Of a DNA stretch of 64,000 nucleotides, positions 45,374 through 54,113 are shown one piece after another. The position numbers and the translations under genes are program-made. Numbering within the stretch: the first letter of the stretch is position 1; each line of letters opens with the position of its first letter. The stretch comes from Parapedobacter indicus (GTDB lineage: Bacteria > Bacteroidota > Bacteroidia > Sphingobacteriales > Sphingobacteriaceae), in the NCBI RefSeq assembly GCF_900113765.1, contig NZ_FOQO01000003.1:310001-374000 (forward strand), in the 5' to 3' direction. Below the pieces are notes generated by a model. It had not been told where the DNA came from and searched no databases. It saw only the letters and a list, made by a program, of their open reading frames with translations.

Positions 45374-46704
45374 ATGATAAAAAATTATTTCAAAACAACC
45401 TTCCGCAACCTCTGGAAAACCAAGGGGTACAGCTTCCTCAACGTGTTCGGGTTGGCCATTGGCATCACGTGCGCATCGCTCATTTTCCTATGGGTAGAGG
45501 ACGAAATGAGCTATGACAATCATTTTCCAAATAAGGAAGACATCTATCTATCCAAGTCCAAGCAGCCTCACGATGGCGGCACCTACGTGTTTGACGCCAA
45601 TCCTGGGCCGTTGGCGCCTGCAATTAAAGCTGAATTGCCGGGCATCAAGTATGCCGCACGCGTAAACTGGCCAATGCCCCTCCTATTCAATCTCGGCGAA
45701 AAGAGTCTCTATCAAACCGGATTCTATGCCGACCCCGACTTCCTTGCTATCTTCTCACCGGAATTCGTCGAGGGCAACCGGAGCTCAGCGATGGACGATC
45801 TTAATGATATCGTACTTACCCAAAAAGCCGCTGGACGTCTTTTCGGCAACGAACCGGCCTTGGGAAAACAGGTCCGGATAAACAATGAGGAAAGCTACAC
45901 AATCGCAGGCGTAGTGGCGGATCTGCCCAGGGAATGCAATTGATCGACGGACGCAACTTCCGGCCACATATGTTATGCGACAGCAGTAGCATCGTCATCA
46001 ATGAAGCATTTGCCAAGCTTATTAAGCCCGATGGCCAGGTTGCCGGACAAACAGTGCGCTGGGGAGAAGACCCACACACCATTGTCGGCGTTGTGAAGGA
46101 TTTCGTGTACAACAATGTGTATAAACCTGCGGAACCTGTTCTCTTCTACCCCTTTTCGACCAAATCCGGCATCCTTAACATCAAGACCAAAGCAGGAATA
46201 GATCTTCCCAAAACGGTTTCTCAGATAGGCGAAATTCTTAAGGAAACCAATCCGGGATACCCATTTGAGTACGAGTTTTTGGACAATGTCTTCAGTGAAA
46301 AATTTAAATCGGAAATGCTTATCCAGCGATTGGCGGGTGTATTTGCGGTACTTTCTATTATTATTTCCTGTCTTGGCTTGCTCGGTCTTGCTGCCTTCAC
46401 AGCCGAAAGGCGCACCAAGGAAATGGGAATCCGCAAAGTGTTGGGAGCATCCGTCGCATCACTGATCGGATTGCTCAACGGGGAATTCGTCGTACTCGTG
46501 CTGCTCTCATGCGCCGTCGCATTCCCTGTTGCATGGTGGATCATGAACGATTGGCTTAGCAATTACCAATATCATACCGTCCTGCACTGGTGGATATTCG
46601 CCCTGGCTGGCGGGGGTGCATTGCTGATCGCTTTGCTAACGGTCAGTTCCCAGGCCATTAAGGCCGCATTAACGAACCCGACGAGAAGTCTAAGGGATGA
46701 GTAA
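45374..46704 (+). pseudogene. FtsX-like permease copy 3, internal deletion plus frameshift
   Basis: Two fragments of one permease. 45374-45943 (ATG in the same GGCTATGA context as copy 2) gives TM1 and the first periplasmic domain up to TIAGVVADLP, then RECN and a stop. From about 45930 the reading continues in another frame with GMQLIDGRNFRPHMLCDSSS through the second periplasmic domain and final FtsX core (RRTKEMGIRKVLGASVASLI) to the stop at 46704. Compared with the two intact copies (783 and 791 aa) about 340 residues are missing, including the whole first FtsX core. ATG 45934 could in principle start a 256-aa C-terminal product. An assembly error is possible but would have to remove about 1 kb. 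Confidence 0.85.
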
Positions 46705-46804
46705 TTATCGTATTAGTCCTTTCGCGTAACATATCGCTTCATCGGAATCGATCACGCTGGTTCGCTAAATTTCATTTCTGGACTCCTTCGGCAAAACAAA
46801 AAGT

Positions 46805-46831
46805 ATTGCAAGATAATCGTACATTTGCAAT
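46805..46831 (+). promoter_or_regulatory. Promoter and inverted-repeat operator of the GntR-type regulator
   Basis: TACATTTG (46820-46827) is an exact TAnnTTTG -7 element, 39 nt before the regulator ATG; no clear -33 TTG is seen at the usual distance. ATTGCAA (46805-46811) and TTGCAAT (46825-46831) form a perfect 7-bp inverted repeat that spans and overlaps the -7 element, a layout typical of an autoregulatory operator. Confidence 0.5.
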
Positions 46832-46866
46832 GTTTACTTTTTTTAAGCACCCTTGCTTACATAACC

Positions 46867-47502
46867 ATGAGGGAAGATTCGTTATCCGATAAAGTTTATT
46901 CAGAAATCAGGCGCAAGATTTTGTCAAATCAATTAGTCCCGGGGAACCGGCTCAAAGAAGACGCTTGGGCCAAAAAAATGGACGTAAGCCGAGTGGCTGT
47001 ACGGGAGGCATTGAATAGGTTATTCGGTGAGAACTTGCTTGAAAAAGGCGAAAAGGGTGGATATTTTGTAAAGTCGATGGGCATTGCCGATCTGCGGGAG
47101 ATCCGTCAGCTTCGCGAAGTATTGGAACTGGGCGCCTTGCGTATCGCCTTTAAAAAGGTTACGAAGGAACATATCGATGAGTTGGATCGGATCTGCAATG
47201 ACTTTACATTAATGGTAAGAAATGGCTATTACGGAGGCGCTTGCGAGGCAGATGTCAAATTTCATGAAACGCTTTTTGATATAGCCGGAAACAAAAAGCT
47301 GAAAGACGTTTATGTGGCAAGCAATATACCGCTGTTTCATCTGAAACTTGGCCAGACAAGCCAAATGGACGATTACGAGTTAACGGACAAGGAACATAGG
47401 GAAATTGTGGGCGCGTTCAAAAGAAAGGATCTATCTTTAGCAGAACGGGTATTGTCACATCATCTCGAGCGCGGAGAGCTTTCTGCCTTGGAGTTCGCAT
47501 GA
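46867..47502 (+). CDS. GntR-family (FadR/FCD subfamily) transcriptional regulator
   Basis: 211 aa from ATG 46867; an in-frame TTG at 46825 lies inside the promoter and can be dismissed. N-terminal winged helix-turn-helix (about 5-68): LSDKVYSEIRRKILSNQLVP, GNRLKEDAWAKKMDVSRVAV, REALNRLFGENLLEKGEKGG, YFVKS. C-terminal all-helical FCD ligand domain (about 76-205) with ADLREIRQLREVLELGALRI, ADVKFHETLFDIAGN (Asp and His of the metal site) and HREIVGAF plus SHHLERG for further histidines. FCD regulators commonly respond to sugar acids such as glucuronate or galactonate. Position just before PUL3 makes it the likely regulator of that locus. Confidence 0.93.
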   Translation: MREDSLSDKVYSEIRRKILSNQLVPGNRLKEDAWAKKMDVSRVAVREALNRLFGENLLEKGEKGGYFVKSMGIADLREIRQLREVLELGALRIAFKKVTKEHIDELDRICNDFTLMVRNGYYGGACEADVKFHETLFDIAGNKKLKDVYVASNIPLFHLKLGQTSQMDDYELTDKEHREIVGAFKRKDLSLAERVLSHHLERGELSALEFA

Positions 47503-47592
47503 TCTGAATTGTTTTTCTCCTGATCCACTTTTCCCTTTTATCCTAGATTTCACGCTGATTTTCTATTACACGCGAAAAACCCATTTTATTTT

Positions 47593-47636
47593 ATGTATAC
47601 ATTTTTTATCAGACAATTGCTGTATGACTGATAAAA
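47593..47636. promoter_or_regulatory. Palindrome cluster, candidate GntR operator
   Basis: ATGTATACAT (47593-47602) is a perfect 10-bp palindrome with the GT-N2-AC core seen in operators of FadR-subfamily regulators. It abuts TTTTATCAG (47604-47612) paired with CTGATAAAA (47628-47636). The pair could alternatively form a hairpin after the regulator gene, but there is no T-run on its 3' side. Confidence 0.4.
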
Positions 47637-47776
47637 TCCGCTCGTCAAATTTCTCTATCTAAATTAGGGTTTTTCATTAATGATAAGCTTTTTCCTTTAC
47701 AATAAATTCATAAAACGCATTTTATCCTATTTCAGACCCCACCAACCAGCCCGATATTAAAAATGAAATATATTTT

Positions 47777-47803
47777 TTTGAAAACAAAAAAAGTATATTT
47801 TTG
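47777..47803 (+). promoter_or_regulatory. Promoter of PUL3 susC
   Basis: TATTTTTG (47796-47803) matches TAnnTTTG exactly. TTTG at 47777-47780 could be the -33 element, though the 15-nt spacer is shorter than the usual 19-21. The expected transcript start is about 25 nt before ATG 47835, which supports that start codon. Confidence 0.5.
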
Positions 47804-47834
47804 CATACAATTATCCAAAAAGAAACCAACTAAT

Positions 47835-50800
47835 ATGAAAAGATGTAATCAACTTTCAAGTACACGGCTTGTAACGCGACTGATGTGCACACTTCTCGTA
47901 GTTGCCGGTATGTCCCCTGTCGTTATTGCCCAACAACTCACCCAGGTTTCCGGAAAAGTTGTTGACGCAAAAAATAACGAAATACTCGCAGGAGTCACGG
48001 TTACCGCGAAGCGTTCAGGTAAATCGACAGCTACTTCCGACAATGGCACGTATGCGATCGAAGTAGCAAACAATGACACCTTGGTATTCTCGTACAGCGG
48101 CTATCAATCTCAGGAAATCGGGGTACAGCACCAGCAGGTTATTCCTGTGTTTTTACAGATCGAGATCCAGGGACTGGAAGAGGTGGTGGTAACCGGTTAC
48201 TCTTCACAGCGTAAACAGGACATCACAGGTTCGGTCTCGGTAGTCAATATGGACGGCGTGGATGCGATTCCCACCGGTTCGACGCTTGAGGCGCTCCAGG
48301 GACAAGCATCGGGTGTGAATATCATTAGTTCGGGCGTTCCTGGCAGTGCACCCAATCTTTTTATTAGGGGAGTATCGTCCTTTGGAGACGCATCGCCACT
48401 AATATTGGTTGATGGCATACAAACCGATTTGAACAACATCAATGTAAACGATATTGCATCTATCCAAGTATTAAAAGATGCGGGCGCAGCAGCCATTTAC
48501 GGTGTTCGGGGCGCTAATGGTGTCATTATCGTTACGACCAAGCGAGGCAAAACGGGTGAACCGAGCGTCAGCTACAATGCATTTGCTGGAGTACAACTGC
48601 CAATTCCGGGAAATCCGTACGACATTGTCATTGACCCCGAGGGGTTCAGAACACTCGCACTAATCGCCGACCCCAACAATGCGTTGTTTCGGGACGGTGT
48701 TCCCGACTTTCTCTATTCAGGGCCTTCAGGCTCAGGAATAGCTTGGGCGGGCGATCCTCAGGTTGACCCTGCGTTATACCGCCTTGATAAGACCAACCCG
48801 GGTAATAGCTACCTGATACAAGCTGTCAATAAACAAGGCACCAACTGGTTTCAGGAATTGTTCAACCCGGCAGTGACGACCAATCACAACCTTTCCATCG
48901 GCGGTGGAACCGATAAATCAACTTACCTCGTATCGCTGGATTATATGAACGAGCAAGGTACGTTGAAGGAAACCTACCTGAAGCGGTATTCCGGAAGGGT
49001 AAATACGTCGTTTCAATTATCCAAAAACATCGAAATCGGCGAGAACCTAACCGTTTACTATCGCCAGAGCCCCGGATTTGCCAACAACAACCAATTTTCA
49101 GGTATTGCCGCGACGTATGCGCTCATGCCACTGATTCCCACTCACGACATTCAGGGAAACTATGGGGGTACACGCGCTGGTGTAAATCTGGGTAGTTCCT
49201 CCAATCCAGTAGCGGCCCAGGAAAGAACGGCGATTAACAAAAACAATTCATGGAACACTGCCGGTAATGTCTATATGCAAATCAGCTTTTTATCCGATTT
49301 TAAATTTAGGACCAGCTTTGGCGGTGCACTAACCAATACCTATAACTACGCCTTTAGCGACACGCCTTATGAAAACGTACAGGGATTCCTTAATCCGAAT
49401 TCCTTCAGTGAAAACTCCTCGTATTCAGCCCGGTTAATGTGGACCAACACGGTAAGTTATGATAAGTTATTTGACAGGCATCGCATCCAGGTTGTCGCCG
49501 GATCTGAATCGGTTGAAAACAAAGGCCGGGGTTTATCCGGTTCCCGCAGGGCTTACTTTTCAACCGATCCGGACTATCTGACCCTAAATACCGGGACTGA
49601 GAACATTATGAATGGCAGCACCGCCTATGAAAACGCTTTGTTTTCGCTTTTCGCAAGAGCGGACTATAGCTTTGATGATAAATACCTGATCGGAGGCACG
49701 ATAAGGCGCGATGGCTCTTCCTTATTCGGCCCGGAAAACCGATATGGTATATTTCCTTCCGTCAGCTTCGGATGGCGGTTATCAAAAGAAAATTTCCTGA
49801 CCAACGTTTCATGGCTGAACGATCTCAAACTCAGAGGCAGTTACGGCATCTTGGGATCACAAAACAACATCAGTCCGGAAAACCAATTTGATCTCTATGG
49901 CGGTACATTGGCCAATGCATACTACGATATCCGTGGAACAAGCAACAGCCTCGTCCAAGGATTCGTGCAAACGCAAAGCGGGAACATCTTTACCGGCTGG
50001 GAACGCAACATCGTATCAAACATCGGCTTGGACGCAACTATTCTCTCCAACAGGTTCGAACTGTCTGCTGAGTACTATAAAAAATCCATCGACGGCTTGC
50101 TTTTTGCGCAAACACTGCCGGGAATCGCGGGAGGCGCTTCGCCCGCCACCATCAACGTCGGCGATATCCAGAATACCGGCGTCGATTTGTCGGCAACCTA
50201 TCGGGACGGCCAACCTGACAACCTCCAATATTCAATAGGAGCCAATATCACAGCCTATAAAAATATAGTGAAGCACGTACCGGATCCTGGCTATTTCGAC
50301 GCAGCGGCACATCAGCAACTCGGCGTACTCGTACGTAACCAAGTAGGCCGGGCGGTAAGCTCCTTCTATGGATATGATGTGATCGGACTTTTTAACAGCG
50401 CCGACGAAGTGGAGGCGGCTCCAGCACAGGACGGTGCTGCGCCCGGTCGATTCCGTTACCGGGATGTGAACGGTGACAACATCATCAGTGCCGAAGACCG
50501 AACCTTTCTGGGAAGTCCCAATCCGGAGTTTACCTACGGCATTAATTTGGCAGCTCAATACAAAGGATTTGACCTTTCTACCGTATTATATGGCTCGCAA
50601 GGCAACGAAGCCGTCAACACCGTGCCGGTCCAGACCCACTTTTTCGGAACGTATGTCGGTGCAAAAGGTAATGCGTTGTTTAATGCATGGACACCCGAAA
50701 ATCAAAACACGACCGTACCAAAAATTGAAAATCAAAACAACTTCAGTACCGCGGGCGTGTTCAACTCATATTTTATCGAAGATGCTTCTTACCTAAGAAT

Positions 50801-51026
50801 GCGATCGCTTATCCTGGGTTATACATTCGCTTCGTCGTCGTTTCTTCAGCGGATTAATTTGCAGAAGTTGCGGATCTATCTACAGGCAGCGAATCTCTTT
50901 ACCATAACCGGCTATTCAGGACTGGATCCAGAGTTGGCAGGCAGCAGCTCAAGCTTCGGAATCGATATGGGTGCGTATCCCAACAACCAGCGAAGCTTTC
51001 TGTTCGGTGTGAATATTTCATTTTAA
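47835..51026 (+). CDS. SusC/RagA family TonB-dependent transporter (PUL3)
   Basis: 1063 aa from ATG 47835, which follows TAAT and has a normal signal peptide (LVTRLMCTLLVVAGMSPVVI, 12-31). Order: carboxypeptidase-regulatory-like domain (about 36-110: VSGKVVDAKNNEILAGVTVT), TonB box LEEVVVTGYSS (114-124), plug (FIRGVSSFGDASPLILVDGI, AAAIYGVRGANGVIIVTTKR), and a barrel ending FLFGVNISF. No STN domain, so control is by the GntR-type regulator rather than by FecR. First gene of a 15-kb, tightly spaced run of same-strand genes to 62483. Ligand unknown; the downstream enzymes suggest an oligosaccharide or glycoside whose sugar is oxidised. Confidence 0.95.
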   Translation: MKRCNQLSSTRLVTRLMCTLLVVAGMSPVVIAQQLTQVSGKVVDAKNNEILAGVTVTAKRSGKSTATSDNGTYAIEVANNDTLVFSYSGYQSQEIGVQHQQVIPVFLQIEIQGLEEVVVTGYSSQRKQDITGSVSVVNMDGVDAIPTGSTLEALQGQASGVNIISSGVPGSAPNLFIRGVSSFGDASPLILVDGIQTDLNNINVNDIASIQVLKDAGAAAIYGVRGANGVIIVTTKRGKTGEPSVSYNAFAGVQLPIPGNPYDIVIDPEGFRTLALIADPNNALFRDGVPDFLYSGPSGSGIAWAGDPQVDPALYRLDKTNPGNSYLIQAVNKQGTNWFQELFNPAVTTNHNLSIGGGTDKSTYLVSLDYMNEQGTLKETYLKRYSGRVNTSFQLSKNIEIGENLTVYYRQSPGFANNNQFSGIAATYALMPLIPTHDIQGNYGGTRAGVNLGSSSNPVAAQERTAINKNNSWNTAGNVYMQISFLSDFKFRTSFGGALTNTYNYAFSDTPYENVQGFLNPNSFSENSSYSARLMWTNTVSYDKLFDRHRIQVVAGSESVENKGRGLSGSRRAYFSTDPDYLTLNTGTENIMNGSTAYENALFSLFARADYSFDDKYLIGGTIRRDGSSLFGPENRYGIFPSVSFGWRLSKENFLTNVSWLNDLKLRGSYGILGSQNNISPENQFDLYGGTLANAYYDIRGTSNSLVQGFVQTQSGNIFTGWERNIVSNIGLDATILSNRFELSAEYYKKSIDGLLFAQTLPGIAGGASPATINVGDIQNTGVDLSATYRDGQPDNLQYSIGANITAYKNIVKHVPDPGYFDAAAHQQLGVLVRNQVGRAVSSFYGYDVIGLFNSADEVEAAPAQDGAAPGRFRYRDVNGDNIISAEDRTFLGSPNPEFTYGINLAAQYKGFDLSTVLYGSQGNEAVNTVPVQTHFFGTYVGAKGNALFNAWTPENQNTTVPKIENQNNFSTAGVFNSYFIEDASYLRMRSLILGYTFASSSFLQRINLQKLRIYLQAANLFTITGYSGLDPELAGSSSSFGIDMGAYPNNQRSFLFGVNISF

Positions 51027-51047
51027 TACTACTTAAAACTGTGTGTC

Positions 51048-52841
51048 ATGAAATTGACTAATCATATCCTGAAAATGCTATTTTGTACGATCCTTTCGGT
51101 AACTTTATCGTGCGGCGACGCGTTTCTGGAAAGGGCTCCGAAGGGGGCATTGTTCTCTGAAAATCTGGCGACCGAACAAGGCGTTAATGGCTTGCTTATC
51201 GGCACGTATTCATTATTGAATAATGGCGGAACAACCGGAAGCGGATGGCAATCGGGAAAATGGATTTTCGGCGGGGTCACCTCCGACGATGCCCATACCG
51301 GTACCGAGGCCGGTGCGTTGCAACCTGTCCCGCAGTACGAAAGCTACAGCTATAATTCAGCTACGCCCGGTCTTAATTCTCGTTGGCGGGTGCTCTATGC
51401 CGGCGTGCAGCGGGCCAACGATGTGCTACGGGTGCTGGAGGTTGCTTTAGCCGATCAGGCCATCAGCGAAGGAGCGGCGGCGCAAGTGCGTGCTGAGGCC
51501 CGGTTTCTACGGGGAGTTTATCACTTGGAAGCTATATTGATGTGGAGGAATATTCCCTTTGTTGATGAAACCGTCAGCGCCGCAACCGGCAATTACTACG
51601 TGTCAAATACGGAATCAGCATGGCCAAAAATAGAAGCGGATTTTGCCTATGCTGCTGATCAGTTAACCGACACCAAATCTGAAGTGGGCAGGGCCAATAA
51701 ATGGGCGGCCAAGTCATTCTTGGTCAAGGCGTATCTATTTCAGTATAAATACCAGGATGCCAAATTACTGCTTGACGATATCATACAAAATGGCGTGACC
51801 AGCAACGGACTTAAATACGATCTGAACACCCACTATTTCGATAATTTCAAGCCCTCTACCAAAAACGGGCCGGAACAGGTTTTTGCGGTCATGCACTCGG
51901 TGAACGATGGTGCGGGAGGCGAACGAGGTAATACGCCCAGTGGCGACGGGCATGCCGGCCCCTATGGGGGTCCGTTCCCAAGCTATGGCTTTTACCAACC
52001 TTCGTTCAGCTTGGTCAACTCTTACAAAACAGATGCAGCGACCGGACTGCCTTTGATTGACAGTTTCAACGACGAGGATGTAACGCACGACTTGGGCATT
52101 CCGTCATCAGCACCTTTTCAACCTTACAGCGGTACGCTTGATTCACGGCTCGACTGGATTGTGGGGAGACGTGGAATTCCCTTTCTGGATTGGGGAGTTA
52201 ATCCCGGCATGTCCTGGGTACGGCAGCAAAGTGTCGGCGGCCCTTACCTGCATATGAAGAATGCCAATCCCAAGTCAGAACCTGAAGCCCGCGAAAATAA
52301 CAGCAGTGCCAATACGTATAACATGATCCGATTTGCCGACGTACTGCTATGGGCAGCAGAAGTTGAAGTAGAACTGGGTAACCTCGCCGAAGCGGAAGCA
52401 TACGTTAATCGCGTCCGGGCACGGGCGGCCAATCCTGCAGGGTGGGTAAAGAAGTACATCAACGATAGCCAGCCCGAACGCGGCTTTAGCAATACACCGG
52501 CTGCAAATTACAAAGTCGGCTTATACGCCGGTCATTTTGAAGCAAGGGGAAAAGAGTTTGCCCGCGAAGCGGTTCGTTTCGAACGGAAGCTTGAATTGGC
52601 CATGGAGCATCACCGCTTTTTTGACCTCCAGCGTTACGATCAGGGCACGGGTTATATGGCCGACTTGCTCAATGCGTATATTCAGCATGAAATCGGCATC
52701 CCAGATTACAATTTTTATTACATGCAGAGCGCACATTTTACCAAAGGGCGGAACGAGATCTATCCCATTCCGCTTGAACAGATTGACCTCAGTGTGGTCA
52801 ATGGACAACCCACTTTACAGCAGAATCCAAACTACAACTAA
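51048..52841 (+). CDS. SusD/RagB family outer-membrane lipoprotein (PUL3)
   Basis: 597 aa. Signal peptide with lipobox TLSC (Cys22). SusD features: EQGVNGLLIGTYSLLNNGGT, AQVRAEARFLRGVYHLEAIL, MWRNIPFVDETVS, AWPKIEADFAYAADQLTDTK, YNMIRFADVLLWAAEVEVEL, EFAREAVRFERKLELAMEHH and the terminal EIYPIPLEQIDLSVVNGQPT. It is the surface binding partner of the preceding SusC (21 bp between genes). It ends six bases before the Tat-signal Gfo/Idh gene, so it is very likely co-transcribed with the catabolic genes. Confidence 0.95.
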   Translation: MKLTNHILKMLFCTILSVTLSCGDAFLERAPKGALFSENLATEQGVNGLLIGTYSLLNNGGTTGSGWQSGKWIFGGVTSDDAHTGTEAGALQPVPQYESYSYNSATPGLNSRWRVLYAGVQRANDVLRVLEVALADQAISEGAAAQVRAEARFLRGVYHLEAILMWRNIPFVDETVSAATGNYYVSNTESAWPKIEADFAYAADQLTDTKSEVGRANKWAAKSFLVKAYLFQYKYQDAKLLLDDIIQNGVTSNGLKYDLNTHYFDNFKPSTKNGPEQVFAVMHSVNDGAGGERGNTPSGDGHAGPYGGPFPSYGFYQPSFSLVNSYKTDAATGLPLIDSFNDEDVTHDLGIPSSAPFQPYSGTLDSRLDWIVGRRGIPFLDWGVNPGMSWVRQQSVGGPYLHMKNANPKSEPEARENNSSANTYNMIRFADVLLWAAEVEVELGNLAEAEAYVNRVRARAANPAGWVKKYINDSQPERGFSNTPAANYKVGLYAGHFEARGKEFAREAVRFERKLELAMEHHRFFDLQRYDQGTGYMADLLNAYIQHEIGIPDYNFYYMQSAHFTKGRNEIYPIPLEQIDLSVVNGQPTLQQNPNYN

Positions 52842-52847
52842 AACACA

Positions 52848-54086
52848 ATGACAATGAAAACAATGCAGGATTACGCAGGATTTTCCGAAAGTCGGAGAAA
52901 ATTCCTAAAAATGGCGGGAGCAGGTACCGCTGCTCTCATCACCCCCCGGTTTTTATTTGCATCCTCCGCCCAATCGTCCCGCAAGGTACGGGTAGGCATT
53001 ATCGGAGGTCGGTTTGGGTTGGGCTTTTACTTCCATGAGCATCCCAACTGCATCGTAGAGGCCGTCAGCGATCTGCGTGAAGATCGCAGACAGGCACTTA
53101 TGAAGACGTACCGATGTCAAAAGAGCTATCCCTCGCTGACAACATTATTAAAAGATAAAAAAGTAGAAGCTGTTTTTATAGCCACTCCTGCTCCGGATCA
53201 TGCCCGCCATGTAATAGAAAGTCTAAGAGCCGGCAAACATGTACTCTGTGCCGTACCAGCAGCCATGACCCTGGAGGAGTGTGCCCAAATCAGGGAAGCC
53301 GTCCAGCAAACCGGCCTCACGTACATGATGGCCGAAACCAGCGTATACCGTCAAGGCGCTATTTCGGCAAAGAAGTTCTTCAAGGAGGGCAAATTCGGCA
53401 CCATTTTCAGCGCCGCTGCCGAATACAATCATCCCGGTTTGGATGTGTTGTTTTTTGAAGAAGGAAAGCAAACATGGCGTCACGGGCTTCCACCCTTGTT
53501 GTATCCTACGCATTGTACAGCCTTTTTGATCGCAGTCACCGGCGCGCGGCTCACACATGTCTCGGGCATCGGCTGGGGAGACGATAGCAAAGCACTGCAA
53601 GGTAACCCGTATAACAATCCATTCTGGAATGAAACCGCATTCTTTAAAACCGATCAGAACATTCCTTTCCGTGTGGAGGTAAACTGGAAAGGTGCACTCA
53701 TGGAAGCGGAACGCGCTGAATGGCGTGGCGACAAAATGAGCTTCTACTATCCAGATGGGCGGAACAACCAATTTACAATGGTGAAGGCCGCCGAGCAACA
53801 AGGCCGGGACGATGCCGGTTTTGAGCACACGAAGAACATTACCGAAGTCTATGAGGTACCTGAATGGTGGCAAACCGACTTACTGCCTCAGCCACTGCGG
53901 CATAACAGCGGTCACGAAGGTTCCCATACTTTCATCACACATGAGTTCATAGACGCCATCGTCAACGAGCGCGAACCGGAAGTCAATATTTACGAAGCGC
54001 TGGCTTATACGGCGCCGGGTATTGTCGCCCATCAATCCGCACTTCGCGACGGAGAATACATGGCTATTCCCAGCTTCGATAAATAA
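52848..54086 (+). CDS. Tat-exported Gfo/Idh/MocA-family protein with AVP in place of EKP
   Basis: 412 aa. The N-terminus has a twin-arginine signal: SRRKFLKMAG (15-24) then AGTAALITPRFLFASSAQ, so it is exported folded with bound cofactor. Rossmann domain from KVRVGIIGGRFGLGFYF (46-62); YPSLTTLLKDKKVEAVFIAT; ATPAPDHARHVIESLRAGKH. Where this family normally has the catalytic Lys in EKP, it reads LCAVPAAMT (133-141, AVP). The second glycine of the nucleotide motif is Arg55. C-terminal domain: AETSVYRQ, AEYNHPGLD, WRHGLPPLLYPTHCTAFLIA, WGDDSKALQG. A close paralogue lies at 60456-61580. Family members oxidise sugars, and exported relatives such as GH109 hydrolyse glycosides by an NAD-dependent mechanism. 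The exact reaction is unknown. Confidence 0.88.
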   Translation: MTMKTMQDYAGFSESRRKFLKMAGAGTAALITPRFLFASSAQSSRKVRVGIIGGRFGLGFYFHEHPNCIVEAVSDLREDRRQALMKTYRCQKSYPSLTTLLKDKKVEAVFIATPAPDHARHVIESLRAGKHVLCAVPAAMTLEECAQIREAVQQTGLTYMMAETSVYRQGAISAKKFFKEGKFGTIFSAAAEYNHPGLDVLFFEEGKQTWRHGLPPLLYPTHCTAFLIAVTGARLTHVSGIGWGDDSKALQGNPYNNPFWNETAFFKTDQNIPFRVEVNWKGALMEAERAEWRGDKMSFYYPDGRNNQFTMVKAAEQQGRDDAGFEHTKNITEVYEVPEWWQTDLLPQPLRHNSGHEGSHTFITHEFIDAIVNEREPEVNIYEALAYTAPGIVAHQSALRDGEYMAIPSFDK

Positions 54087-54113
54087 CAGCACATAAATAA
54101 ATCAATATTAAGC

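Larger units (their letters stand above)
47503..47834. other. Regulatory region upstream of PUL3 susC (332 bp)
   Basis: No gene. Contains palindrome ATGTATACAT (47593-47602), inverted repeat TTTTATCAG/CTGATAAAA (47604-47612 and 47628-47636, 15-nt spacer), imperfect palindrome ATAAAACGCATTTTAT (47710-47725) and a promoter at 47777-47803. In-frame codons from 47763 up to the chosen susC ATG (47835) overlap the promoter and are probably untranslated. Confidence 0.6.

Noticed and set aside
47763-47834. Upstream extension of PUL3 susC
   Set aside because: Contains the promoter -7 element, and the signal peptide begins properly at ATG 47835.
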